A stretch of DNA of 64,000 nt, taken from Mesodorylaimus sp. YZB2_4 (Eukaryota > Nematoda > Enoplea > Dorylaimida > Dorylaimidae). The translations under genes and the position numbers were made by a program. The notes under the pieces were generated by a model. It searched no databases, had not been told where the DNA came from, and worked only from the letters and a program-made list of their open reading frames with translations. Shown in pieces: positions 34,632 through 45,648 of the stretch. The DNA is taken from the NCBI GenBank assembly GCA_030248295.1, contig JASANH010000601.1:1-64000 (forward strand), read 5' to 3'. Each line of letters starts with the position of its first letter. Within the stretch, counting starts at the first letter, position 1.

Positions 34632-35192
34632 TCATTTTTGGTTTGTGTTTTTCCCTGGCGCATTAATGCTGTGGAGGCGCTTTCGATTGACATAGACAGG
34701 TTCTTGATCGCCACCAGGCGACTGGATCCTGACATGTGTACCATCGATCGCACCAACAATTCCAGGCATTTGACCCACATCCTTAAGCCCCGTCATAAGT
34801 TTTTGTAATGCTGAACCATTGGTTGGAAAATGGACATAGTCGTCCAGCTTTCTCGCCAAGGCTAACGAAACGTCTCGAACAACTTTGCTGACCGTCGATT
34901 TTGAAACACTTAATAATGTACCTCCAACTACTTCTAAAAAACTTCGTGTCGCGTTAAATCGTAGTGCAATCGATAACTGAGTCTCAGTCGATAAAGCATA
35001 TTGTCGATTCATTGTGCGGCCAATGTCATCGTCTAAAAGTCCACAAATAACTCGGAAAGTATCTTTCTAAAAGCGGTACTTTTCCCGAAATTCTTCGTTT
35101 GAGTAATAAGCAGATGGATTAATTCTTGTGGGAACCCGTCTTACAAGCCTCTGATTTTGACGATTTGCACGATATTGAGGAAAAATCGGCAT
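34632..35192 (-). pseudogene. Truncated HARBI1-type transposase of the older transposon
   Basis: Reading from ATG at 35192: PQYRANRQNQRLVRRVPTR and EEFREKYRF, then an in-frame TAG, then LSTETQLSIALRFNATRSFL, SVSKSTVSKVVRDVS and IVGAIDGTHVRI with the first catalytic Asp. The frame ends after VNRKRLHSIN, so the second Asp and the Glu are absent. This family is clearly different from the inserted Harbinger. Confidence 0.75.
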
Positions 35193-35392
35193 GAATGGCA
35201 AATAATTCATTACTGATTACGATCGCAACACACAAACAGAGCCGACAAACTCAAGATAAGGTACCTACCGACCTACCTTAACTTTTGCCCACTTAACTAG
35301 AAAATAAAGGACCACTTAAAGTTAAGTCCTTTCGGCGAACGCTCCTCAAAGTTGAGTGCCAAAATTAAGTGGTACCTTAGTGACAGCTTGAG

Positions 35393-35840
35393 TATGTTCG
35401 GCGAACCTGGTTCTGGAGGAAGTCACGCGCGATCTCGCTCGCCGTCTTTGCACTCGTCGCGCTCGCCTAGTACGAATGACTGCCGCAGGTTTTTATTCGT
35501 TTTTTCGTGAATTCTTCTTCTGGTGAGCCAAGCACTAGACGCAGTCTACTTCAGGCCCTGTGGGACTACGAAGCACGTTCGAATTCGAAGATCTCAATGA
35601 GCAATGGCGATCGGGCCATGGAAGCGGACGCTGAAGACGAAGCGTATGTTACCGTTTTTTTGCTTTATTTTGCCGTACAAATTTCTTCTTTAGCGGGTCG
35701 GGATGATTGTTCCTGTCCCACTCCGGTGGCCAACGTTGTGGAACCGGCTATGTTCAACGCTACTTCGTCGCCAGAGCTGGGTCATTGGAGGCCGAATCGT
35801 GAGTGCCTGAGTCGGGGCCATCTCTGCTCGCCTGACTAGG
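35393..35840 (+). other. Possible 5' exons of an unrecognised gene
   Basis: ATG at about 35393 opens a Ser/Arg-rich stretch (GGSHARSRSPSLHSSRSPS) ending near a GT at the end of DCRR. 35530-35645 continues a frame with STRRSLLQALWDYEAR and an acidic end before GTATGT. Phases with the next open segment (35697 onward) do not match cleanly, so the structure is unresolved and function unknown. Confidence 0.25.
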
Positions 35841-36149
35841 ATGCCAACAGAAGGTTATCAGTGCAATTCACAAAACAAAAGAAGACGGATGACATTATCC
35901 TAGCACACAAGCTAGATCTTATATCCACTTTCAAGGGAAAAGGTGGAGCAGGGGTCGAGACATGAGGACAAAATAAACAGTATACAGCCCTGAGGCAGTT
36001 TGGACCAAAATCGGATATCACAGAGCGTTGGTGGCTTTCATTTTGACCGTCTTTCATTGGACACGGCACTCGCCCATTAAGGAAGTGCACATACCTGACG
36101 AGCTAGCGTCACGAGCGAGCTAGGTTCATTCTGGTTGGTGGTAAAAGTG

Positions 36150-36700
36150 TTTATTTTCCATGGCTCGAGAAGGGCCCTCTGGCCCATGTCACAACTTGGT
36201 TCGACGCGTCGGGGTTCCCGCGGCACTGGCACGACCTATCTCCCTTGGCGGACGGGAAGTTGAAACACTTTTCATACGTGCAGCTAGTCTCAGCAATCCC
36301 ATCAACTTCAAAGGGAATGATGGTAGAAGCTAAACGACTGAAACCAACTGTTTATCAGCCTCGCCCGGAGTACGTGAATGGGGCAAAGCTGCGATATATT
36401 GCAAGCAGGCGTGCTACTCCGGCAGGGCAGTCTAAATGGCGCACGCTTCACTCAACTTTGGGAGACTGGCCGTGGACCCTAATTTGGTGGCTGCCCTACA
36501 GAACTAGAAGTTCCGAACAAACTGCGAGTTTTTCAATTTTAAAATACTGCACAGGATCTTGGCTAGCCCCTCCGATTTGCACTAGTGGGGTATTGATGAC
36601 AGAAGCGAGTTCTGCGCGTGCGGAGAGGCTAACGACGGCATTGAATACATGCTGATAATCTGTCCTCGCTTCGCATCTGTAGTCGGCCAGCAGTCATGAT
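36150..36700 (+). mobile_element. Non-LTR retrotransposon remnant, extreme C-terminal coding part
   Basis: Interrupted frames encode RRVGVPAALARPISLGGRE and, further on, KILHRILASPSDLH then WGIDDRSEFCACGEANDGIE and MLIICPRF. The last block fits the C.CG..(D/E)...H/Y(ML)..CP motif near the C terminus of many LINE polyproteins. Several stops show it is dead. Confidence 0.55.
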
Positions 36701-37070
36701 ATGATAAGCGAGACTGTGAGGTGACCAGCTCTCACGACGGCAGCTTCCCTCTGCGTGTCTCCGCTAAGGGCACTTCAACACGAGGGCTCCTGTGCCAACA
36801 CCAGCGTCTCTGGATGATACTGGGCGAGAAGGGATGGTCCTTCCGGACTGGTGTTCAAGAACCAGTTTCCAGACTCTCTACTCTCGACGGTACCCCATGA
36901 GTCGCCTAGAGCGGTATTCGAGGCCAGCAACGGATTATCTTTCTACTAAACTGCCGTCGAAGGCCAGTTCCCACTCTGATGATGAGAACTGGCTATAAAC
37001 TGCAGCCTCCTGGTCAGGGTTGCTGCCCAAGCAATGGGGCCAACGCATCACTGCAACCAACTGATTGGAA
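36690..37070 (+). repeat. Diverged copy of the internal sequence of the composite TIR element
   Basis: Segments such as CAGCAGTCATGATATGATAAG, GTGACCAGCTCTCAC and ACTGGTGTTCAAGAACCAGT align, in the same order, with parts of copy B (about 44410-44450 and 45045-45340). It follows directly on the LINE remnant, so the shared sequence may be an old LINE/SINE 3' tail. Confidence 0.5.
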
Positions 37071-37077
37071 GCTCCCG

Positions 37078-37123
37078 CCATGGCTAGACTATATGTGATT
37101 TATCACATATAGTATAGCCATGG
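37078..37123. repeat. Near-perfect hairpin
   Basis: Arms 37078-37099 and 37102-37123 are 22 bp with one mismatch and a 2-base loop. Confidence 0.8.
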
Positions 37124-37297
37124 CCCCCCGCGACTCGCACATACAGTAGTGTAAATCATTTCGTGTAAAATGTGTCCCTTCACCCTCGAGTACGCATAAG
37201 CGTTTGGTCATGTGGTGAAACACGAACATGAACATGAAGGCGCAGTAAGTTTCTCACAAGTCAGTCCCACCATCTACAGCGTTTATCTACGTAGGTA

Positions 37298-37691
37298 CGG
37301 AGGGAGTTCAAAAAGTTCGTAGCCTGAGTACCTTCTGCATGAGCTGCAGCAGTGAAATTTGTACTTTACACTGCCACACATCTCACTAGAATCCCTGCAA
37401 AAAATCACGCTGATCCATTCATGCGTTCTTGAGATATGGCCATCTATTTGGAAGTGGGTCAGAGAAATTACAAATTTGACAAAAGTTTGCGCATCAGTCT
37501 GTCATCAAGTTTCTAACAAAAGAAGGCTTGAAGCCCACAGAAATTAGCAATCGGATGGTCTTAGTGTATGGCGATGATGCACCTAAATTGTCGAAAGTGG
37601 AAAAGTGATCAGATTTGCTCAAACATGGCGGAGACATGGTACAGTTTTAATTAAAATGTAGTCAGGCTACGAACTTTTTGAACTCCCCCCG
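37298..37691. mobile_element. Mariner-type deletion derivative
   Basis: The ends are inverted: GGGAGTTCAAAAAGTTCGTA followed by GCCTGA at the left, and the reverse complement at the right. The interior has HQVSN.. and, in another frame, FLTKEGLKPTEISNRM and VYGDDAPKLSKVEK, the N-terminal helix-turn-helix region of mariner transposases. At 394 bp it has lost the DDD catalytic part. The left flank is TA; the right flank is altered. Confidence 0.75.
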
Positions 37692-38124
37692 CACATTATA
37701 CAATATCTAACGGAACAGATCCTCACCACCTGCGATTTTGAAATTCCTTACTAGACCCACGCAGAACCATGTAAAATATGCCCCTTAACCGTACAGAACC
37801 ACGCTTAAAATTCATATGGATCTCTCGTGGATTTCCCTGAATTCTAGGTGAAGTTACTTGAATCCCTGGTGAATTTCATGGATTCACAAGCTAAAACAAG
37901 GTAAATTCGCGTGGAAATATTTTAAAAAATCACAAGGGTTTGTCTCCTAAATGTGGCTGGCCATGATGGTTGTGTGAAACTCACGGCCGGATCAGCTCGA
38001 TATGTTTCAGTTTACTTTCGGTTTCGTTTCTAGCTAATCGGTTCGGTTCGGTTCTCGGTTCTTCCGGTTTCGGATCGGGTAAATTTTTCGGTTTGAGAGC
38101 ACTAGTTTTTCCCGCGCAATTTAG

Positions 38125-38610
38125 CCTCAACTTGCAAAGGAACATCGCCAACCGTCAAGTCGAATTTTGGAAAACGGAAAATTCTAATATGTTCCTAGGT
38201 GCAAAAGAAAGCTCTGTGCAAAATATTAAAGGCGTCTGGCCAACTGGTCAGTTCTTATAGTGCAGAGAAATTGTTAAATTCTGCTAATTTTTTTGGGTCT
38301 TTCAAAAAACATTTTGTTTCGTGGGTTTTTCCTGAAAAACCCACGAAACAAAACGTTGGAAGCTTAAACTCGAAACTGCGAAACCAAAAACTGAGTTTGG
38401 AAAGAACCCTGCATGTTTTTCTCACTGCTTGGCTTCCTTACCCCGCAAAACTCTAGGATTTTGGACGCTGACCTCCGCTGACCACTGCTGACCAGTTAGC
38501 CAGACGCCTCTAATATTTTGCACAGAACTTTCTTCAGGACCTAGGAACATATTAGAATTTTTCGTTTTCCAAAGTTCCTTTTAACGGTTGGCGATGTTCC
38601 CTTGTTAGAC
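38125..38610. repeat. Large foldback (inverted-repeat) element with perfect central palindrome
   Basis: Left-arm sequences such as GGAACATCGCCAACCGT and TCTAATATGTTCCTAGGT recur inverted near 38500-38600, along with GGCGTCTGGC. At the centre, 38312-38331 and 38334-38353 are perfect 20-bp inverted arms with a 2-base loop. Flanks on both sides (about 38030-38090, 39000-39080) are rich in GGTTCGGTTCGG-type repeats, also mutually inverted. Confidence 0.7.
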
Positions 38611-41600
38611 CATTATCTGTGATACTTTGCCTCCGCAAAGCATGCTGCATAGCAAATCACCATCATAGAAAATGAAAGCAAGCCAGATTGACATCGTACT
38701 ATTTTTTGTGTCAGACAGGAACAGAGAATTATATATTCTGATAAAAATGCTTAGTGCGTTCTCGCGCAAGCACACTTCATTCCCATTAGGCTGGGCTGGA
38801 GTATGACTCAAGCGAGCTACAGTAGTGTCCGCTGCCTGTGTGCTGCTGCGTGCCAAAGGCTCTGGGCTCTAGCTCTCACATCAGACACAATCAAAATTTT
38901 ATTGGCCCGGGACCTATATTCAAAAATTATATCCATTGCTCCACGATTGCACAGCACCAGCTGCTTGATGTGCCATGGAACCGAAACAATTTTGGTTCGG
39001 TGCAGCGAATCGAAATTTCGTTCCATCTCTTTTGGTTCGGTTCGGTTCCACAACCGAGAACCGAACCGATTGAACTGAACCGATCTGCCCATGATATGAA
39101 ATTTTTTTGAAAGCAGAACCCCGCATGGACTGCACCTTGCGCAACTTTCTGTACAGGAAGGTTTGGGAGGTTTGTGTAAGAGGTGGTTGAGATTGCACAA
39201 ATAGGGATTTTTATTTGAACTATTGGAACAGGTTTTTTTACCCAAGGCCTTGACCATTTTACTATTCCTCCTATATTGCAGTCTGCTATCGACGTTCCTC
39301 GGTGTATACAGTTTAGACCACATTATAATAATTTTACTTCATTACTTTCCTATCACACAGATGCACAAAATTGTTAGTACTATCATCTACTACCGATATC
39401 GACCGACAGAACCCCAAATTCGCAGCCAATACTGTACCTCAATACTATGCCCAAAATGTAAATATCGCAAGCGTATCATAAGTTATTGCAGCCCCTATCA
39501 ACGTTGCACTACCACGCAAAAACCTTCCGACCCAACAAGTCTCTGAAGTATCTACTGCCAATACATCGACTTCTTCAACTCCGGATTGACTGAAATCAAC
39601 TCTTGCATTCGCAATAGCTCGTCGTCACTCAGGCCGCTGCAACTCGACGAGTTAGTAATGTGCGAGCTGCATTCACTATCCCTGAAAGAAAATAGAGGAC
39701 AAGGGGTCAAGGGTAGAGAATACCCTCTGAGGAGAGTGCCCCTGTAAATTTATTGGAGCTCCTAAGAAAGATTGTTCAAACGGGGTAAAACACCTTACAT
39801 TTGACGCTGCAAACGAAGTTTGGCTCGATAAGCGATCAAATGAGCGTAGAAGCATGGCGTCGGAATACTGACGCTGCGCGTGCATCGAGCATACGTATGA
39901 CAGAGATGATAGGTCAATGCTTGCAGTTAATCCGCCGTGAAACCAGTTTGATCAAAAAGGACGTGGTAATGAGACGGCTTGCTCGTGCCCTGGAAAATCA
40001 ATCACTGCATTTCTCATCAACACGCATCAGATATTACTGAAGAAATCCATTAGATCTCACTGTTGAAAGTCCCTCTAGCAGTTTATTGGTTGCGCCGAAC
40101 ACCCACGTTATTAGGACGGTGTACTACGAGAAAGAAACTTGACTGATTCTTCCAGCCTCATGTACAGTATATATGGATGGATCTGCTTCCCTCGTTAGGT
40201 GGCGAGTTATCAGAGAAATCACGACCCGCAGTAAGCCGACCCGCAGTGAGTCATTTAGTCTCACGTGAGTGAATCTTAAGTGGACATTCCCGCGTTTCGT
40301 GATTGTAGAATAACATGAACATGCTAGCATACAGACTTTTTCGCTGTAGACTTTTTGTGCCCACCTGAATTCCTTGATGGGAGCACAAGAAAAAGTCGAA
40401 CTCTGCCGGATGACTGACTCCTGAATCGACGACAGTCCCCGCTGGAATATTTTGAGCCTAAAAAAGGAAATATGCAGCTATAGCAAAAAATGTGTACTTG
40501 AAAAACATGAAGCATTTTTCATTATTCTGAAGGCTCGTTTATACTGGCCACTGAGTTCTCTTGTGACTGCGACCTCAGGACAGAGTTCACTGCCACTCTG
40601 TGACTGAAAGGACGTTTATACTGCCTGCAAAGTCCCTGATTCGGAGCCCACTGTCCTGCGTTTTCAGAAACTAGAACTCTGTCCCTGCGTTTCCAGAGGG
40701 CAGTCCCAGAGAAAAAACAAATTTTCTGCTCTTTGCGCAAAGAAGCGCGGCACAAAGCAGCATGGAATACTCGAAAATCAAAATCTGGGACCATTGCACG
40801 CAGTGCGCCGCTCCGTCACAGAGCTCGGTGGCCAGACTCGGAAGTCCTTCTCACACCAGAAGATACCCATCTTGGCCATGCGTGGAATATTAATTTTAAG
40901 TACACCGCGCTCCTTCATCCTCGAGTGCGCATATCCGGATTCGATGATGCGATAAGACATGATGCACGCGAGTACACGTCGCTTGGTTATATTCAAGCTT
41001 TTTGATTATTTTCACTTTGCGCTTCGTATACTGTATATAAAGGCGTGATTCATCCTGATCTGCACGACACGTCCGCGCGAGAGACAAAACGTCTATTCTT
41101 GGCCAATATTTCTCTCGCTCTACCCCCCCCCCCCCCCCCATCTTACAGTGGCTCGATCCCCTTCGTTAATATGTTTCTTGAAAAAACGCGTATTGTGACG
41201 TTTTTGTACGACGATGAACGTAATCGCTGGCCTGTACGATTTGTCCAAGTCCAAGCACGCCGCCTGAATTGCCGCCATTTCGGTGGTCAGTACCTGCGAA
41301 AGGTATCAGAATCAGACCTAGAACACCTCATGGGTAAACCGAAATAGTTAACTCCATTCAATCGGCTCAGGTTTCTGCCCCTGCAAGACTAGTTTTTATG
41401 TAGTTTCCGCTTTGAAATCAGAGCTAGCATCTTTGTTGATATGTCTATCGCCTGATCCAACTGGAGTTATGCGGACAAAGTTCTCCTGGTCAACTCTAAT
41501 GGGTTCAGAAGCAATAATTTCAAAGTCCAGTCCAGCGAGTCGACTGTATAATCAAAATTACCTGATAGAACTGTCCTTCCGAAACGCCATCTCTGTACAG

Positions 41601-43995
41601 AATTATCTTGTCTGGCTTCAAGCGCGTGTTACGATAATATGAAATCAACGATTCCTTGACAGCATACAGTACTTCAAATCCATGATAATTTCTGATCGAC
41701 AACGTTGAACCAATTCGAATCCAATGTACTTATTCGGATGATTGTCGATATTGACACACACACCAGCAATACTTGGCGATTTCTTGTCTCCAGCTTCAGG
41801 ATGGTTGACATCTGCACCCATGAATAGAATTGGCATAAATAGATACTTTTGAGCACTGAAAGAAGAAATTAGAGCATGTCTTCCGGAGAACGAAACAAAA
41901 ATAACGCGCATTGGATCCCGAGGATGTATTTGGACGTTGATTCCGCCTAGTTTTGCATTCATTTTCAGGACAATATTTCCCAACGCCTGTTCACCTTTCT
42001 TGCCTCCATCGTGTGCTCGAGGACTCGCGTTCTTGACTCGATCGCACTGTAAGCACTGCGTCGTAATTCCAAACATCGATTCGCCAACGCGTTTAATTTC
42101 GGCTGATAGGGCGGCGATATTACGGTACGGCAGGAACCACGGGTATGGCACACAGTTTTGGAGCTACTGCTACTCAAAGAATGCCTTTGTAACCAAGCAG
42201 GACAGGCAACGGAGAGAATGTGGCGAGACAAAATCTTTGGCTTATCATTAGTCTTGCGACTATACCTGCGGCTGCAATATCAACCCGAGGGGTTGACGTT
42301 TCCCAGCTAGAGCATGTCGATTATTCGCCTCCATTTGCCAGGGTTACACGGTTGACTGGCAAGTGAATTTCTTAGGTGCACATCGTGACTAATGAACTAG
42401 AAGATCGCCAATGCAGCTTACCTTACAGCTCGTTATTCTTGCCATTCAAAATCACGACGACCATCTGCAATTGCAAGCTCTCGCTTTCGAATTCGTTTCG
42501 CACTTGGCCAAAAACAGACGCAACGCCAGCGACGTCGGTACCGCGCCAGATGGTCATAACAGGCGGTTTGATGGTCATTCCCATCCGACGAGCTTCTACT
42601 ACCAACATTTTAGCGAACGAGCTGAAAAACAAGAAATCGCCAATTCTGTAGTACAGCCTAGGCCTACTTCATTGCAGACGGGTTCAGATGACGTTACCTG
42701 ACTTCATTTTCATTGTTTGGCTTAATGCAGGGAAGTGTACTAGTCAAACTTAGTTTACTGTAGCTCTCGTACAGTAGAAGCAACAACTTTTGGTTCCCCG
42801 ACTTGCTGGCTATACTTCGGGTAACCGCAACCTTTTCCGAAGCTTGCAGTCGCAATTAAGTGATCGTGAGTTCGACTGCTTACTGTGATCAGATCCCCTC
42901 CGAACCATACAAGTCACTTACAATATCTCGCTGTCCTTCGCTGGTGGCAGATAGCTGACGATGCCCCAATCGCTTAGTGTAGCCCCTTGGACAAGCCGGC
43001 TAGCTATCCAGCATCCGTTCGCGGGTGTAGCAGTCTCCGTCGCCTGAAATATCCCTCTGTTTCGATGATGCACGAGTGTGGAAATCGGCCATTTACCCCG
43101 TATTGCAAGACAGGTGGCGTCAGCACGCGTCCAGACAACTGTGCCATTTCTAAACTGATGCTGATGTAAAATTTGCGCAAGCGAGGATCATCGGCGATCT
43201 GAGCTTGTTTAAGCATGTCCAATATTTTTTGCCGTCGTTCAAACGGTGTTACGGCGGTACGCTAACAAAGGGAAAAAGTAACATTAGTGGGCAGAGCAGG
43301 TAAATAATGCTTACTTTAATAATGGCAGTGTGTTGATTTTCATCGATTTTACGATTTCGCACTCTTTGACCAGGCGCGATTTCGCACATCTGCAAACGTT
43401 AGCACTGCTATGATGTCGTCCGTAAAATCAACAGGGCTTACTTCCATCGGATAATAGGTCTTTTACTGGCCATTTCCGCGAGCTAGCAAAGGCCAATCCG
43501 GAAATCTATCGAGTTCAATCATAAATCAAACGAATAATTAACAAAATTACAGTTACTTACTTCAGCTTGATTCCATATTTGAGTTGAAAATAATCAAGGA
43601 CAGATACGACGCCGTGATCTCCGTCTTTATCGACCCAGTTGAAAGTTTGTTGACGGGCCGTCGACGGACCAACTCCAGTCGGAGTAAATGTTTGACCGAT
43701 CTGCTTCGCCACGACTTTGATTCCTGAAATAAATAAAATATCTTCGGTTACAAAGTCAGCTACAAAGCCTGCAGATCTAGCAAGGGTTTTGGTACAGGTC
43801 TACATATGGAAGCTCTCTGGTACGAAAAGACTAATGGGCTTGAACCTTATCAAAAATAGGTTCACAATCAGGCACCAAGTCATCTGGTGCCATCTATTGC
43901 GGAGTGACCGTAGGAGGTCCATAAGTTAACGATTTGTTGCCAGTGAGTGGGCGCTATCGTGCAGTCTACTGCAGATGGCGTTGGATATCGAGAGT

Positions 43996-44026
43996 GGACC
44001 AGCTATCGATCTACGATAGCTGGTCC
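43996..44026. repeat. Short perfect hairpin in Argonaute intron
   Basis: 13-bp perfect inverted arms with a 5-base loop, just outside composite element copy B. Confidence 0.7.
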
Positions 44027-44084
44027 AGGTCCACTGCGAGTGATATGGCGTGCATTAATTTGTTGTAGACTCTATTTTTGCTTA

Positions 44085-45648
44085 GGGGCCATCCATAAAG
44101 GTCGACCGCACAAAATCTCGATTTTTTGACCCCCCCCCTCCCCGACCACTTATCGCGAGCCCCCCTCAAAAATGGTCGACCACTTCAGCCATACCCCCCC
44201 CCCCTTCCAAACGCAGTTTTGTGAACTGTTTCGTCTTATGCTTTCTCGAGCTCGACAAGATGCCATCTTCTTCGAAGACGAATCGTTTTAGATTTATGGA
44301 GCGGATTTCTATTTTTTAATAGCCTCCACAAACTTTTCCCCATATTTTTTAAAAGTTTTGCGGGTTTGGCCGCGCCGGCTCAGTTCTCTACGGGACTTCC
44401 AATCATATTAGCTGGCAAGCAGTCATGAGATGATAAGCGCGGCTGTGAGGGATAGGTTGGGATCCCAATTTCGATCCTGACACTGAGGCATCGGGATTCT
44501 GCTAATAATTATGATATGCATAAGCATGGCAGGTACACTCTGATCCATCATATCTGCCATGAAGCAGTAGCGATGAAAGGGAACAGCAACATCGGCTCAG
44601 ATCGATAATGATAGCAACACTAATTTTACTTAGCCTAGGCTGACCTTGCTGGACGCGTATCGAAACTGCGAATGTACCGTATTTCCTCGAAATCCTCCCC
44701 CCTCTGGTTATTCTACCCTGTCTAGACCCCGATTGAACTTTATCCTCCGCCCTCTGGAAATCCTCCCCCCTCTGTTATTCTCCCCCCGTCTGGGACCCAT
44801 TTGAAAAAATTTCTCCCGCGGGGAGAATTTCGAGGAAATACGGTACTCATCCATTTCAGCTTATTTATAATGACTGAAACTCGACCTGATAAAAAACCTG
44901 GATGACTAAAGTGAGCTTTAGTCAGAAAAATAGACTCATCTCCTTCGTGCGTGCAAACTGTTCGACCTCAAACAAAAAATCCCGATCCCGATCGGGCTTG
45001 CCCTGATCTCGATCCTGGAAAAAGGTGATACCGACCTATCCCTAGAGGTGACCAGCTCTCATGGAAGGCTTCATGTGTCTTCACTGGGAGCACCTCAACA
45101 CGAGGGCATACTGAGTGAGAAGGGGCTTGGGCTTAGCTTAGGAACCATCTCGACTGGTGTTTGAAGACAGTTTCCGAATTCTCTACTCCTTCGGTGGGCG
45201 TCCGCCGTTTGACAGTAACGTGGTGTCGCCCGGAGCCAGGTGTCCAAAGCCAACGACAAGCTACTAAACTGGCGTCCTCCGTCGGAATAGAACCTCGGCC
45301 TCCCGGTCGGGGTTGCGGACTAGAAAGGCGGATCAACGCCTAAATCAGCTTAGCCATCGCCTCCGAACTTTTCCCTTTCGGATCAGATGCCATTCCAGGT
45401 TGGGAACAAGAGTCCTGATGAACCCGAAATTGCATTATCGAGAATGAACGACCGAGGAGAAGAGAAGACAAAAAGTTTTGAAGGTTTGAACGCGCACCAC
45501 TGGTGAAGATGAAAGGTGTTTTTTGTCATCAAAAGTCTAAAAATTTGCTGCGGTCGACCATTGGCCGCTACCCCTCCCACTCCCCCGACCGCAGCTGACC
45601 ACTTTTTGCCAACCCCCTAGGCTGCGGTCGATCTTTATGGATGGCCCC
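44085..45648. mobile_element. Composite TIR DNA element, copy B (TSD TTA), in an Argonaute intron
   Basis: The same terminal repeat GGGGCCATCCATAAAG.. as copy A is found at both ends, inverted relative to copy A. TTA flanks it (44082-44084, 45649-45651). It contains the same tRNA-like segment and a well-kept TA-flanked MITE, so the two copies descend from one composite. No transposase is encoded. It lies between the Argonaute exons at 45735 and 43723. Confidence 0.85.
44677..44843. mobile_element. 167-bp MITE with TA target duplication nested in copy B
   Basis: The ends are perfect inverted CCGTATTTCCTCGAAAT.. repeats, flanked by TA (44675-44676, 44844-44845), as in Tc1/mariner-type MITEs. 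The interior is strongly asymmetric C/T-rich with CCTCTGG repeats. Confidence 0.8.

Larger units (their letters stand above)
30510..35382. mobile_element. Older defective transposon (Harbinger-related proteins), split by a younger insertion
   Basis: The ends are inverted: CACTAAGGTATTACTTA at 30510 and, reverse complemented at 35382, CACTAAGGTACCACTTA. ACAGC repeats on both flanks (30505-30509 and 35383-35387) look like a 5-bp target duplication. Without the inserted Harbinger the element is about 1.37 kb. It encodes a remnant DNA-binding accessory protein (+) and half of a HARBI1-type transposase (-). Confidence 0.7.

Noticed and set aside
35393..35840. Confident new gene next to the transposon nest
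   Set aside because: Exon phases conflict at the second junction and no family motif is seen; kept only as a low-confidence entry.
41045..41347. Plus-strand 100-codon frame with a Pro run
   Set aside because: It is antisense to an Argonaute PIWI exon (41147-41293) that has correct splice sites and strong motifs; the Pro run is a C-homopolymer.
39552..41562. Initial impression that the Argonaute was truncated after [10 protein letters not shown]
   Set aside because: Four further exons with clear PIWI motifs were found downstream at 41293, 40457, 39989 and 39681.
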